Made by a program: the position numbers and the translations under genes
Origin: CAWBAT01 sp046331665
Lineage (GTDB): Bacteria; Acidobacteriota; Terriglobia; Versatilivoradales; Versatilivoraceae
DNA: 64,000 bases
Assembly: GCA_046331665.1 (NCBI GenBank)
Contig: JAXLQK010000035.1
Coordinates: forward strand, 1 to 64,000
Direction: 5' to 3'
Shown here: positions 1 to 8,999 of the stretch, piece by piece
How positions within the stretch are numbered: the stretch's first letter is position 1
Layout: each line of letters begins with the position of its first letter
The notes under the pieces: model-generated
Told to the model about the DNA's origin: nothing
What the model saw: the letters and a program-made list of their open reading frames with translations, nothing else
Databases searched by the model: none

Positions 1-399
1 GACTACAATCTATCCATTGCTGCCTGGGTGGGAATGATAGCGCTGATGGGATTGGACGCGGAAACCGGAGTGTTCATGCTGCTCTTTTTGGACCTGTCTT
101 ATGAGGATGCCAAGCGTCAGGGAAAACTGCAGAATAAGAACGAGCTGGTCGAAGCCGTCATTCATGGCGCAGTCAAACGGGTCCGCCCGAAAATGATGAC
201 AGTGATGGCGGCCTTCATGGGGCTCATGCCCATCATGTGGTCCCAAGGGGCAGGAGCCGACATGATGAAGCGGGTTGTCGCTCCCATGGTTGGCGGGTTG
301 GCCACTTCCTTCCTTCTGGAGTTACTGGTCTATCCGGCCATTTATTATCTTTGGAGGTGGCATTCCGAGGTTCAGCACTGGAGCAAGACCCCCGCGTGA
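1..399 (+). CDS. cusA: CusA-type RND heavy-metal efflux pump, C-terminal fragment
   Basis: This is the last 132 codons of an inner-membrane RND pump, cut by the window edge; the frame is open from base 1. RND metal pumps form a tripartite complex and expel metal ions using the proton gradient. The fragment holds the final transmembrane helices. The stretch GLDAETGVFMLLFL matches the CusA (Cu/Ag) subgroup, whose equivalent helix has Ala-Glu where CzcA-type pumps have Val-Leu-Asn. The conserved block RPKMMTVMAAFMGLMPIMWS follows, then a last helix near SFLLELLVYPAIYYLWR and a short hydrophilic tail. The Cys-rich protein downstream fits a copper role. The metal specificity is inferred; the family is not in doubt. 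Confidence 0.93.
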   Translation, partial: DYNLSIAAWVGMIALMGLDAETGVFMLLFLDLSYEDAKRQGKLQNKNELVEAVIHGAVKRVRPKMMTVMAAFMGLMPIMWSQGAGADMMKRVVAPMVGGLATSFLLELLVYPAIYYLWRWHSEVQHWSKTPA

Positions 400-484
400 A
401 GCATCGCCTGACAGAGGAAGAAGAATTTTCAGTTTAATGTCAATGGTCGTTGCCTGAATGGGATTGGATAGCAAAGTGAAGCCT

Positions 485-994
485 ATGAACAAATCGAGCA
501 GGAAGTCCTGGCTTGGAATTGTCGTGGTGGTATTGACCCTGGGAGTTCTGATCTATTTGGTCGAAAGTGGTCAACTGGCACCGGGGAAGTCGCTTTGTGC
601 TGTCTGTCAGCGCCCTCTGCACAAGGCGGTGGTGTTTACACTGCTTTCCGACAAAGGCAAACGACTGGAGACTTGCTGTCCGCGATGCGGTCTTCGAGCG
701 GTGGTTAGCGGAAATGCCACACCGCTGGCCGCCACCGATTTTAATGACGGCAAAACCATTCCGCCCCGGCAAGCCGTCTATCTTGAAGGATCTCAAATCA
801 TGGAGTGTTGTGCCAGCCCGACGCTTCGTTCCGATCAAGGCGTGGTTTGCGAGATGCACTTCGATCGTTGTCAGCCGAGCCTGGTGAGTTTTGCCAGCCT
901 TGAGGAGGCCCGGCAGTATCAGTCCACCCAGGGCGGGAAGATCATCCCATATGAAGAGGCCCTGCAGAGCGTAAGAAATCAAATGGGGAAATAG
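485..994 (+). CDS. Membrane-anchored Cys-rich protein, possible NosL-like metal chaperone
   Basis: This 169-residue protein has one N-terminal membrane helix (about residues 9-27) and an extracytoplasmic domain. The domain holds a CAVC pair just after the helix, a second Cys pair (ETCCPRCG) and further cysteines (MECCAS and CEMHFDRC), so metal or redox chemistry is likely. The C-terminal part (FASLEEARQYQ, then GGKIIPYEEAL) resembles the end of NosL/copper-chaperone proteins, where a residue run before a Gly-Gly pair is followed by an FxEAL-like motif. That similarity is weak and judged by eye. It lies 85 bases after a Cu-type RND pump, so a periplasmic metal-handling role is reasonable. An in-frame ATG at 458 is possible; 485 was chosen because it places the helix at the usual distance. 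Neither start has a good SD. Confidence 0.7.
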   Translation: MNKSSRKSWLGIVVVVLTLGVLIYLVESGQLAPGKSLCAVCQRPLHKAVVFTLLSDKGKRLETCCPRCGLRAVVSGNATPLAATDFNDGKTIPPRQAVYLEGSQIMECCASPTLRSDQGVVCEMHFDRCQPSLVSFASLEEARQYQSTQGGKIIPYEEALQSVRNQMGK

Positions 995-1042
995 GGGAAC
1001 TCCCCACACTTGAGAATTGTTCAAATCCCCCGAGGAGGAATC

Positions 1043-1810
1043 ATGAAAGTTCAGAGAATAGCATCTATGATCCATCCACCACACGGCGCGGTGCAGGTTT
1101 CGAAAGCCCGGAATAGTGCGTCGGTCTGGATGATTCCTTTGCTCCTGATATTATTTCCCCCTCAACTTAAGGCTGAAATACGTCTCCCCGTCGAGCATGA
1201 GCACGCCTTCAAGAACTGCAAGGGGGAATTGCTTTTTACCGATGACCGTGTTGAGTATGTGACCAAGGATGCGAAACACGGCAGGGTCTGGAGCTACATT
1301 GATATTCAGCAATTAGGTTTGATGGATTCCACCCATATTTCCCTGCTGAGCTACGAGGACATGAAATGGGAAATGGGGAAAGACCGACGCTATCGATTCG
1401 TCCTGACCGAGGGGACGGTCCCGCAGTCGTTGGCGCCATTCCTGCAAGGGCGATTGACCCGGCCTCTGGTTGTGGGAATCCACCCGGGGCCGTTTCCGGG
1501 CAAATTCGAAATCCCGGTCAAACACCTTCACGCCTGGGGAGGATGTCAGGGGATTCTAAAGATTGGAGAGGATTCGGTGAGCTACGAGACCACCAACAAA
1601 GAAGACTCCCGACTCTGGCGCATTGACACCTTGGAGTCGGTCGGGACAACGGGACCCTACCAACTACGTTTGACAACCATGGAAAGAACGGGGTCGGAGA
1701 TCAGCAGTGAGAAAAATTTTATTTTCGAACTCAAGCAACGGCTGGATCCGGCAGCCTACGACTTTCTCTGGTGGAAAATCAATGGACCGCAGATCCACGC
1801 CCAAAAATGA
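1043..1810 (+). CDS. Secreted protein with two internal repeats, unknown function
   Basis: I do not recognise this 255-residue protein. The start at 1043 is fixed by a clear AGGAGG at 1033-1038. A long N-region precedes a hydrophobic segment (about residues 29-41), so it is exported or anchored. The mature part is a tandem duplication of about 110 residues. LPVEHEHAFKNCKGEL (from residue 48) matches IPVKHLHAWGGCQGIL (from residue 157), and each copy continues with a V-x-Y-x-T stretch and then W-S/R-Y/I-I-D. Each copy has one conserved Cys after an HxHA motif, so the pair could form a disulfide or bind metal. The repeat length and strand-rich pattern would suit two PH-like or beta-sandwich domains, but this is a guess. 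Confidence 0.8.
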   Translation: MKVQRIASMIHPPHGAVQVSKARNSASVWMIPLLLILFPPQLKAEIRLPVEHEHAFKNCKGELLFTDDRVEYVTKDAKHGRVWSYIDIQQLGLMDSTHISLLSYEDMKWEMGKDRRYRFVLTEGTVPQSLAPFLQGRLTRPLVVGIHPGPFPGKFEIPVKHLHAWGGCQGILKIGEDSVSYETTNKEDSRLWRIDTLESVGTTGPYQLRLTTMERTGSEISSEKNFIFELKQRLDPAAYDFLWWKINGPQIHAQK

Positions 1811-1862
1811 AAAGGGCCGGCCATTCCTGTGATCACGCTTCCCCCTTCGCTTCGCTAAATGA

Positions 1863-3872
1863 TCAGCGTTTCCCGAGAGCTTTCATTCCCGCTTCCAGCG
1901 TCTGAAGGATCGTATCCACATCGAAGACACAGCCACCCCAAGTCCCTCCGCTGGCATTTTGGAGTGCCGCCCAAAGCCGCGTATCGTCGGGAATTTGCGG
2001 ATCGCTGGAGAGGTCGGAACGCAATGGGCGGCTGTCGAGTAGGCGTTTTCCTTCCTCAGGACCAAATTGAGTCCCACCATGCCCAACCAGATCGATACTG
2101 CCTTCCAATTTATTTCGATCGACGATGATCTGAATCGTGTCGCCTTCGATGACTTTCCCGATAGGACCTCCGGCTAGTGCTTCCGGCCCCACATGCCCAA
2201 TGCAGGCGCCGGTCGAGACTCCGGAAAAGCGGGCGTCGGTAATCACGGCGATCTGTTTTCCAAAGGAAAGATGTTTGAGGGCCGAAGTAATTTGGTAAAT
2301 CTCTTCCATCCCCGAACCGGCGGGACCCCGGCAAATAAGCACAACGATTTCTCCCGGCTTTACACGATCGGGGCCTTGACTCTTAATGGCCGCGATAGCC
2401 TCTTTCTCGCGCGTGAAAACGCGGGCAGGACCCACTTTTCGATACACGCCGTCGGGATCGACCACGCTCGGGTCAATCGCCGTACTCTTGATCACTGATC
2501 CTTCAGGTGCCAAATTCCCTTTGGGGAAGGTCACGGTGCTGGTCAATCCTTTTTTCCTGGCCGAATCTGGACTCAGGATCACGTCGTCGGGGTTGATCCC
2601 GTCCCTCTTGAGGAGAACTTCGCGCACCCGCTGGCGACGTTCCGAATGCTCCCACCAATCCAGGACATCGCCGAGTGTTTTTCCGGAAACCGTCAGCACA
2701 TCGAGGTGCAGGAGGCCAAGACGCTTTAGATGCAGCATCACTTCCGGCACACCCCCGGCAAGGAATACCCGAACCGTAGGATGGTACATGGGGCCATTGG
2801 GCAGGACATCCACAATTCTCGGAACTTGACGATTCGTATCAATCCACTCCTGAATCGAAGGCCGTTTCACGCCCGCGGCATGAGCCACCGCCGGAATGTG
2901 CAGTAAAAGATTGGTAGAGCCTCCAAAAGCCGCATGCACTGCCATGGCATTTCGGAAGGCTTTCTCGGTGAGAATTTTGTTCGTATGAACCCCTTGTGAT
3001 TCCAGATAAATGAGGGCCCGTGCCGAACGGCGCGCCATGTCGAGCCAGACCGGCTGTCCTGAAGGAGCCAGAGCGGAATGAGGAAGGGTGAGCCCCATTC
3101 CTTCGGCAACGACTTGCGAAGTGGCGGCGGTACCCAGGAATTGGCAGCCGCCACCCGGTGTGGCGCAGGCGGAACAAAGTAGTTCGGCGGCCTCTTCGAA
3201 GCTCACCTCTCCGTGGGCAAAACGGGCGCTTAACGACTGAACTTTCCCGGCATCCTCTCCCTCTTCCGGGGGCAAGGTAACCCCTCCGGGGACAAGGATG
3301 CATGGCAGTTCATGCATTGAGGCCAAGGCCATCATCATGGCAGGCAATCCTTTGTCACACGTCGCCACTCCCATCACCCCATGGCGCGTTGGAATGGATC
3401 GTACCAGCCGGCGAAAAACCTGGGCGGCGTCATTGCGATAAGGGAGGCTATCCATCATACCGGTAGTACCTTGCGTTCGCCCATCGCACGGGTCGGTACA
3501 AAATCCGGCGAAGGGCAGACAGTCCTGCGCTTTGAATTCTTCGGCGGCGGCTTGCATCAAGAGACCCACCTCCCAATGCCCAGTGTGATAGCCCAGGGCG
3601 ATCGGACGGCCTTTCGGGTCGCGGATTCCACCCTGGGTGCTCAAGATTAGAAACTGTTTCCCGTTTAACGCTTCAGGACTCCATCCCATACCCGCATTTT
3701 GGCTATAGGCGAAGAGATTTCCACTGGGAGAGTCTCGGAGCATTTCTTCAGTAATGGGCACACGTCCCTGAGGACCGGGTGCCTTGGTCATGATCTGGTC
3801 AATCCCGGAGACGTCTGTTTCAAAGATCGAATTGATGAACTCCTGACTCATGGCTTTTTTCCTTAAATCCAT
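1863..3872 (-). CDS. yjhG: YjhG/YagF-family sugar-acid dehydratase (D-xylonate dehydratase type)
   Basis: This 669-residue enzyme belongs to the IlvD/Edd superfamily, YjhG/YagF branch, which dehydrates aldonic acids such as D-xylonate to 2-keto-3-deoxy acids with an Fe-S cluster. It is similar to E. coli YjhG along its whole length and is of normal size. Family stretches visible include SGNLFAYSQNAGMGWSPEAL, CDGRTQGTTGMMDSLPYRND, GVATCDKGLPAMMMALAS and TDARFSGVSTGACIGHVGPE. The cluster-binding cysteines of the family (in DPCDGRTQ, ATCDKG and the ACATPGGGCQFLG region) are all present. A second start at 3851 (ATG) also has a reasonable SD (AAGGAA). No sugar-acid kinase, aldolase or regulator lies beside it, so it stands alone; an MFS transporter of the sugar-acid type is about 23 kb away. 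The substrate is inferred from the family. Confidence 0.93.
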   Translation of the reverse strand: MDLRKKAMSQEFINSIFETDVSGIDQIMTKAPGPQGRVPITEEMLRDSPSGNLFAYSQNAGMGWSPEALNGKQFLILSTQGGIRDPKGRPIALGYHTGHWEVGLLMQAAAEEFKAQDCLPFAGFCTDPCDGRTQGTTGMMDSLPYRNDAAQVFRRLVRSIPTRHGVMGVATCDKGLPAMMMALASMHELPCILVPGGVTLPPEEGEDAGKVQSLSARFAHGEVSFEEAAELLCSACATPGGGCQFLGTAATSQVVAEGMGLTLPHSALAPSGQPVWLDMARRSARALIYLESQGVHTNKILTEKAFRNAMAVHAAFGGSTNLLLHIPAVAHAAGVKRPSIQEWIDTNRQVPRIVDVLPNGPMYHPTVRVFLAGGVPEVMLHLKRLGLLHLDVLTVSGKTLGDVLDWWEHSERRQRVREVLLKRDGINPDDVILSPDSARKKGLTSTVTFPKGNLAPEGSVIKSTAIDPSVVDPDGVYRKVGPARVFTREKEAIAAIKSQGPDRVKPGEIVVLICRGPAGSGMEEIYQITSALKHLSFGKQIAVITDARFSGVSTGACIGHVGPEALAGGPIGKVIEGDTIQIIVDRNKLEGSIDLVGHGGTQFGPEEGKRLLDSRPLRSDLSSDPQIPDDTRLWAALQNASGGTWGGCVFDVDTILQTLEAGMKALGKR

Positions 3873-4225
3873 TCCTTCATTCTCCCCTCAACAAGTTGGA
3901 TTTCACCAGCACCCGTTAGCGACAGAACCTTAGCAAATTCCGCTGATTTTGTCTGTTTCCGTTGCAGTCCGCGAGGTTTTGCGATTCCAATTCCTGAGGA
4001 CAGGCTGACCCCAAACCGGACATTTTTTCCGAAAAAAGACCGCTCGTAAAGCTGTCCTCGACCAGCAAATTTCGGCCTTCGATCCATGCTGCAAAAATCA
4101 ACGATTGATGAGAATAAACAAGTTATCCATGATCGCAGGGGAAATTTCCTCGCCGACTCAGAGGTTTGAGCCCGGTACAACTTTTTGGCGCCGCAATTGC
4201 ATCTAGTGATAGCAGAGAGGGCAAC
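3873..4225. other. Intergenic region, no gene seen
   Basis: This is a 353-base gap between the divergent dehydratase gene (minus) and a small plus-strand gene. It must hold both 5' regions. The only structure seen is a short A/T hairpin at 4023-4037 (six T, CCG, six A). No convincing sigma-70 promoter pair or RNA gene was found. Confidence 0.5.
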
Positions 4226-4564
4226 ATGAAAAAGACGATGAAGGGGCTAGACCAAGGTTTAACGTTGATGAATCAGATAAAGCAAATTCTCGAGTTTGAC
4301 GATAGCTCCATCAGAATGTATTTGGACCATTCTTACCCGCAGTGGGGTGACCGGGAGAAGGGCTGGCCAATGGAAGACTCGATTGAATATAAGGTCGTCA
4401 ATTTCATGCCTCCGGAATCAGATAAGTCGTACTCCAACCTGGAGCAGTTCTCCGCTCAACCTGACCTTAAGATGTTTTGGAACATTCACGTCCAGAAGCA
4501 AGTCCTGTACTTTGAAGAAGAGTGTCTGATGATGATGAATATTGCAAAATCACACACCCTGTGA
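4226..4564 (+). CDS. Small hypothetical protein
   Basis: This 112-residue soluble protein has no recognised family. The start at 4226 follows an AGAGAGG at 4214-4220, a good SD distance; an upstream in-frame GTG-like extension lacks one. The N-terminal third is helical and charged (KKTMKGLDQGLTLMNQIKQI), the middle is rich in Pro, Trp and Tyr (SYPQWGDREKGWPMED), and the end is acidic with a Met run (EEECLMMMNIAKS). No signal peptide, membrane helix or metal motif is visible. It stands alone between two minus-strand genes. The good SD and balanced composition argue that it is real. Confidence 0.6.
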   Translation: MKKTMKGLDQGLTLMNQIKQILEFDDSSIRMYLDHSYPQWGDREKGWPMEDSIEYKVVNFMPPESDKSYSNLEQFSAQPDLKMFWNIHVQKQVLYFEEECLMMMNIAKSHTL

Positions 4565-4584
4565 AGCATCCTCATTGGCGGCGG

Positions 4585-6180
4585 TCACGGCAGGCGTTTT
4601 TCCAGACCAGCCATTGACCGTGTTCTTTCCTTTCTTCTTTTCCACTCAACAAAAGTGATGGCCATTACGGAAATTCCCAGGCACATCCAGCTAAACACAT
4701 CTCCAAAGCGGGTGTAGAAGGTCTGCTCATCCTTCCAGGCAAACCCTCCTTCGATGGCGGTTCGCTCAAACCGCTTCGTTGTATAAAGTACTTCTCCGTA
4801 GGGACTCACCACCGCGCTAATTCCGTCATTGGCGGCACGAAGCAAATAGCGCCGGTTTTCGATGGCGCGCATACGCGCCATGTTGAAGTGTTGAAGCGGC
4901 GCGGCTGAATCTCCAAACCAGGCATCATTCGTTACGTTGACCAGGACATCGGCACCCTCCAGGGCAAATCGGCGCACCAGGTCAGGAAAAATGGCTTCAT
5001 AGCAGATAAAGGCACCGACGCTGTGTTTGTTGTCCAGGGTCGTCAGGGTAAGTCGCCCTCCCGGGATGAAGTTCCCAGCCTCGGTTGAGATCTTGTTAAC
5101 AAAGAAGAACAACTTCGGGTACGGGATATATTCTCCAAACGGAACCAGATGAACCTTGTCATATTGAGACAGTTTGAGACCGGAAGGAGAGAGAACGGCC
5201 AGGCTGTTGACCGGCAAACCATCCGACTGACCGGGTTCCGGCTCACGGAAATCAACAAAACCGAAGAGGAAATAGGCATTCGCTACTTTGGCAATATGTT
5301 CCAGTTGTTCCCTGAACTCGAAGTCATGATTGAAATAAAACGGCGTTGGGGTTTCGGGCCAGAGAATTAACGTCACCGGGGGCTCACTCCCACCGCCATA
5401 CTGCGGAGATACGCCCAAAGATAAATTGCTCAGGGCATTGAGCAAGCGGCTCCGGGAATTCGGACTCCAGTCCTGGTCAAGTCTGATATTGGTCTGCACA
5501 ATCCGGGCTCGATTCGGCATGGCATCCCGACGGGTGGGAGGCAGCCAGGGAAAGTTGAAAACAAACAGAATTACCAGAACCCCACCCAAGCATAACCACG
5601 AGCGGCGGGACGGCCACTCGATGAGGCGAGCCAATATTGCGTTGACCATGACCAGCAAAAAAGCGAGCCCGTAAACGCCCGTGACGGTGGCGATGGGCGT
5701 GAGTTGCGGGGAATTGATCAAGGAGTACCCCAGCAAGCACCAGGGAAAACCAGTCAGCAGATGGGTACGGCCATATTCCGTTGCAACCCACAACGCAGGA
5801 GCCAACCACCACGATTGGCGCGGCAGACAAGCATTGACTTTTGCATAGAAGAATGCGAAGAGCCCGTAAAATGACGCCAGGTAGAGAACCAGGAGACAAA
5901 AAACGGAAGCGGCCCCTGGCCATCCTAATTCGCCATAGTTCTTAAGAACAGTGGTAATCCAGTAGCAGGCTCCCGCAAAGAAAATGGCGCCGGCTCCCCA
6001 CCCGAGCAGGAAAGCGCGACCCATCGATTTTTCGCGATCTATGGCCAACAGGAGCGGCACCAGACAGCACCAGGCCAGCACCGAAAAATCGCACTTGGGA
6101 AACACCACCACATTGAGGACTCCGGCCAGGATGGCCAGTGCCACGCGGGAAGAAAACGTGGATGTGAGAAGGGAGAGCAA
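4585..6180 (-). CDS. lnt: Apolipoprotein N-acyltransferase
   Basis: Lnt adds the third acyl chain to the N-terminal Cys of lipoproteins at the outer face of the inner membrane. The 531-residue protein has the normal layout: about six N-terminal transmembrane helices (to about residue 215), a nitrilase-like domain (about 225-490) and a last helix near residues 500-517 (VFSWMCLGISVMAITFV). The catalytic triad is visible: Glu in LWPETPTPF, Lys in DKVHLVPFGEY and Cys in ICYEAIFPD. It is the last gene of a minus-strand envelope operon, 5 bases after the SPOR gene. The start is TTG without a clear SD, as expected for translational coupling. It would process the lipoproteins Pal and the peptide-binding protein encoded in this window. 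Confidence 0.95.
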   Translation of the reverse strand: MLSLLTSTFSSRVALAILAGVLNVVVFPKCDFSVLAWCCLVPLLLAIDREKSMGRAFLLGWGAGAIFFAGACYWITTVLKNYGELGWPGAASVFCLLVLYLASFYGLFAFFYAKVNACLPRQSWWLAPALWVATEYGRTHLLTGFPWCLLGYSLINSPQLTPIATVTGVYGLAFLLVMVNAILARLIEWPSRRSWLCLGGVLVILFVFNFPWLPPTRRDAMPNRARIVQTNIRLDQDWSPNSRSRLLNALSNLSLGVSPQYGGGSEPPVTLILWPETPTPFYFNHDFEFREQLEHIAKVANAYFLFGFVDFREPEPGQSDGLPVNSLAVLSPSGLKLSQYDKVHLVPFGEYIPYPKLFFFVNKISTEAGNFIPGGRLTLTTLDNKHSVGAFICYEAIFPDLVRRFALEGADVLVNVTNDAWFGDSAAPLQHFNMARMRAIENRRYLLRAANDGISAVVSPYGEVLYTTKRFERTAIEGGFAWKDEQTFYTRFGDVFSWMCLGISVMAITFVEWKRRKERTRSMAGLEKRLP

Positions 6181-6185
6181 AGGGA

Positions 6186-6896
6186 TTACGGATGCTTGAC
6201 GATTGACTTATAGCCTTCGGACTCGAGTTTCTTTTTGATCTTCGCAGCTTCGCTATCGCTATTATAGGGCCCCACCTGAACTCGAATTAATTGGTCGGGC
6301 TGATTCTTGTCCGGATGAATCACGAAAACATGATACCCCTTGGAACGGAGTGTCTTCGCGAGCTTTTCGGCTTCTGCAGTCCCTTTCAAGGCGGCCACCT
6401 GCAGGCTGATGACTGGGTCCGAAGCCTGTTTGGCAGGCTGGGCTTTCGATATGTTTTTGGCGCTTTTGGAGGCATCGGATTTTGCAGAGGCTTTGGAAGG
6501 CGTCTTTTCCTTGGCAGTGTCGGGGTGAAAATTTTCATCAACCTTGGACTCTTTCACCGCTTTGTAAAAATCGAGGTCAGGAGGTGGTTCTGACCCCGCG
6601 GCAGTCGCCACTTCCTCCCCCACCTCTTTTCCAGCCGGCTTCGCATCTCCTCCCACCGGTCGTAGCCCTTCTTTGGCGGTGGACTCGGCAGCCGGTGAAG
6701 ACTGAGCCACCGGAGAGGAGTCCTCCACGCTTTTTTCCGCCCAAGGTTCTTTCGCAGGAGTTGTGGCGCTGTGCGCCCTTCCCACCACATAGCCGAGCGC
6801 AAAGAAGACGGCGCAGACACCTACGGCGGCCAGGAAAAAGAAGGCCAGATGCCGATGATCGAGATTGAGCGATTTGCTTTCCAGACTTCCCCTCAT
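6186..6896 (-). CDS. SPOR-domain membrane protein
   Basis: This 236-residue bitopic protein has a short cytoplasmic N-terminus, one helix (about residues 17-38, HLAFFFLAAVGVCAVFFALG) and a long low-complexity periplasmic linker rich in Ala, Lys, Pro and Ser. It ends in a SPOR domain (about 160-236). The SPOR domain shows the repeated pattern LQVAALKGTAEAEKLAKTLR, then IRVQVGPYNSDSEAAKIKKK. SPOR domains bind denuded septal peptidoglycan, so a role at the division site or in wall remodelling is likely. Its start overlaps the stop of the stomatin-like gene by 4 bases, so the two are translationally coupled. Confidence 0.9.
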   Translation of the reverse strand: MRGSLESKSLNLDHRHLAFFFLAAVGVCAVFFALGYVVGRAHSATTPAKEPWAEKSVEDSSPVAQSSPAAESTAKEGLRPVGGDAKPAGKEVGEEVATAAGSEPPPDLDFYKAVKESKVDENFHPDTAKEKTPSKASAKSDASKSAKNISKAQPAKQASDPVISLQVAALKGTAEAEKLAKTLRSKGYHVFVIHPDKNQPDQLIRVQVGPYNSDSEAAKIKKKLESEGYKSIVKHP

Positions 6897-7663
6897 GAAT
6901 CCTTGGTCTCCCTTCGCATAAACGAGGAAATGATATCAATCGGAACGGGGAAGACAACGGTGGTATTCTTTTCGACTCCGATTTCCGTGAGCGTTTGCAG
7001 GTAGCGTAATTGAATGGCAATCGGTTCCTTGGTGATGACGGCCGCGGCTTCCGCCAGTTTTGCCGCGGCTTGAAACTCCCCTTCCGCATGAATGATCTTG
7101 GCTCTTTTCTCGCGCTCGGCCTCGGCCTGCTTCGCCATGGCCCGCTGCATTTCCTGGGGCAAATCCACCTGTTTGACTTCGACGAGCGCAACCTTGATCC
7201 CCCAGGCATCGGTATGCTGGTCCAGGATCGATTGAAGTTTCGCGTTTAAAATTTCCCGTTTACTCAGCAGGTCGTCGAGGGGGACTTCGCCCAGCACGGA
7301 ACGAAGTGTGGTTTGAGCCAGCTGGGAGGTCGCGTAAAGGTAATTCTCTACATCGACAATGGCTTTGATGGCATTCATCACGCGAAAATAAACGACGGCA
7401 TTCACCTTCACCGATACGTTATCGCGGGTAATGATGTCCTGAGGCGGGACATCCAGAGTCACCGTCCGCAATGGAACTTTGACAATCTTGTCGATCGGCC
7501 ACCACACAAAGATCAGGCCCGGACCCTTCGGCTGGGGAAACAATCTCCCCAGGCGAAAGATGACGCCGCGTTCATATTCCCGCAACACATTGATTGAGTT
7601 AAATAGCCAGATCACGACGATGATCATGAAAAACATGGTTACAGAGGGGCTAAGGGATTCCAT
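6893..7663 (-). CDS. Stomatin-like SPFH/Band 7 membrane protein
   Basis: This 256-residue slipin-type protein has one N-terminal helix (about residues 8-25) followed by an SPFH domain (from EYERGVIFRLGRLFPQPKGP) and a helical C-terminal part (EAEREKRAKIIHAEGEFQAA). These proteins oligomerise on the inner membrane, organise membrane domains and typically pair with NfeD partners. The NfeD gene lies directly upstream here (42 bases), the classical arrangement. The start has an AAGGAG SD just upstream. Length and order of motifs are normal for prokaryotic slipins. Confidence 0.94.
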   Translation of the reverse strand: MESLSPSVTMFFMIIVVIWLFNSINVLREYERGVIFRLGRLFPQPKGPGLIFVWWPIDKIVKVPLRTVTLDVPPQDIITRDNVSVKVNAVVYFRVMNAIKAIVDVENYLYATSQLAQTTLRSVLGEVPLDDLLSKREILNAKLQSILDQHTDAWGIKVALVEVKQVDLPQEMQRAMAKQAEAEREKRAKIIHAEGEFQAAAKLAEAAAVITKEPIAIQLRYLQTLTEIGVEKNTTVVFPVPIDIISSFMRRETKDS

Positions 7664-7705
7664 CGTGGTGTTCTCCTTTCACACGCAATTTTAGGGCGCT
7701 GCGAT

Positions 7706-8989
7706 CTAATTCTTTTCCACTTTCAGTTTCATCCCCGACACCGCAAGCACTTTTATTCTGTCGCCGGTTCGGATGGGCGAGGAACTATGAGCTTGCCATA
7801 TCTCACCATGAACATGGACTTTCCCATCATCGAGAATGTCCGTCAATGCCAGGCCTAATTCGCCGACCATACCCTCTTCGCCAGTGACAGATTTCTTGCG
7901 ATGCGAGACGATCACCAGTCTCATCAGAAAAATGGTAATCCCGGCAAAGGGAAGAGTCACTCCAATCGCAGTCGCCAGCCGCACTTTCATTTCCGGGATG
8001 GGGGCGTTAATCAAAATCAGCGAACCCAACACCATGGCGACGACGCCCAGGATGGCGAAAATGCCGTAACTGGTGACCTTGGCTTCCAAGACAAACAATA
8101 CCACCGCACAAATGATCAGGACGACCCCGAGCAGATTAATGGGCAGGATATTCAGGGCAACGAGGGCCAGAAAGAGACAGAGCCCCCCGAGAACTCCCGG
8201 CAAAATGAAGCCAGGGTGGGTAAATTCGACGTATAGCCCCATGAGGCCGATAATTCCAAGAATGATGGCAATGTTAGGGTCCAGAATCTTCGTCAGGAGC
8301 TTCTGACGTGGCGACATGGGATAGGAATAAAACGCCTGTCCTTTCAACTTAAGCGTGTGCAAACTTCCATCGAATCGCGTGATCGTCTTTCCATCGAACT
8401 GATTCACCAAATCTTCCTGGTCCTGCGCAATGCCATCGATGAGGTGATCTTTCAGTGCCTCGGTTTCGGTAAAGGATTTGCTTTCGAGAACGCCTTTTTC
8501 GGCGAGTTCCACGTTTCTCCTCCGCTTGCTGACAAAGCTTCGCAGGTAGGCGGCGGCGTCATTCTCCACTTTCTTATTCATCACCTCATCAATTTTTCCC
8601 CCGCCGATCATCACCGGGTGCGCCGCCCCTGTGTTGGTCCCTGGAGCCATCACCGCCAGATCCGCCGAAAGCAAGATGTAAAAACCTGCCGAAGCGGCGC
8701 GAACCCCGCTGGGGGAGACATAAACAATCACAGGAACTTTCGAGGCCAATATTTTCTCAATGATCTCCCGCATCGACTGATCGAGGCCACCCGGGGTACT
8801 GAGCCGGATGAGTACTGCCTGAGCCTGCTCTGACTCTGCCTGGTTAATTCCCTGAATCATGTATTCCGCCGAGACAGGGTGGATCACTTCGTCCACATCC
8901 AGAACGAACACCGTGGCGTAAGCCCATACGGGTAAAAGCAGCATCGGAAGCAGGCAGAGGACAATTTTTTTAGGCATCGGGATCATCAT
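7706..8989 (-). CDS. nfeD: NfeD-family membrane-bound ClpP-class serine protease
   Basis: This 427-residue protein has a signal peptide, a ClpP/SppA-like protease domain (about residues 28-215), four to five membrane helices (about 240-360) and a C-terminal OB-fold NfeD domain (about 365-427). The protease part shows STPGGLDQSMREII and the active-site Ser region GVRAASAGFYILLSADLAV; a Lys-rich SKRRRNVELAEKGV segment follows, where the family carries its catalytic Lys. Known family members cut the C-terminus of the partner stomatin. The gene lies 10 bases after the TPR gene and 42 bases before the stomatin-like gene, so the partner is co-transcribed. This is the long (NfeD1b-type) form. Confidence 0.93.
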   Translation of the reverse strand: MMIPMPKKIVLCLLPMLLLPVWAYATVFVLDVDEVIHPVSAEYMIQGINQAESEQAQAVLIRLSTPGGLDQSMREIIEKILASKVPVIVYVSPSGVRAASAGFYILLSADLAVMAPGTNTGAAHPVMIGGGKIDEVMNKKVENDAAAYLRSFVSKRRRNVELAEKGVLESKSFTETEALKDHLIDGIAQDQEDLVNQFDGKTITRFDGSLHTLKLKGQAFYSYPMSPRQKLLTKILDPNIAIILGIIGLMGLYVEFTHPGFILPGVLGGLCLFLALVALNILPINLLGVVLIICAVVLFVLEAKVTSYGIFAILGVVAMVLGSLILINAPIPEMKVRLATAIGVTLPFAGITIFLMRLVIVSHRKKSVTGEEGMVGELGLALTDILDDGKVHVHGEIWQAHSSSPIRTGDRIKVLAVSGMKLKVEKN

Positions 8990-8999
8990 CTTTCTGGAT

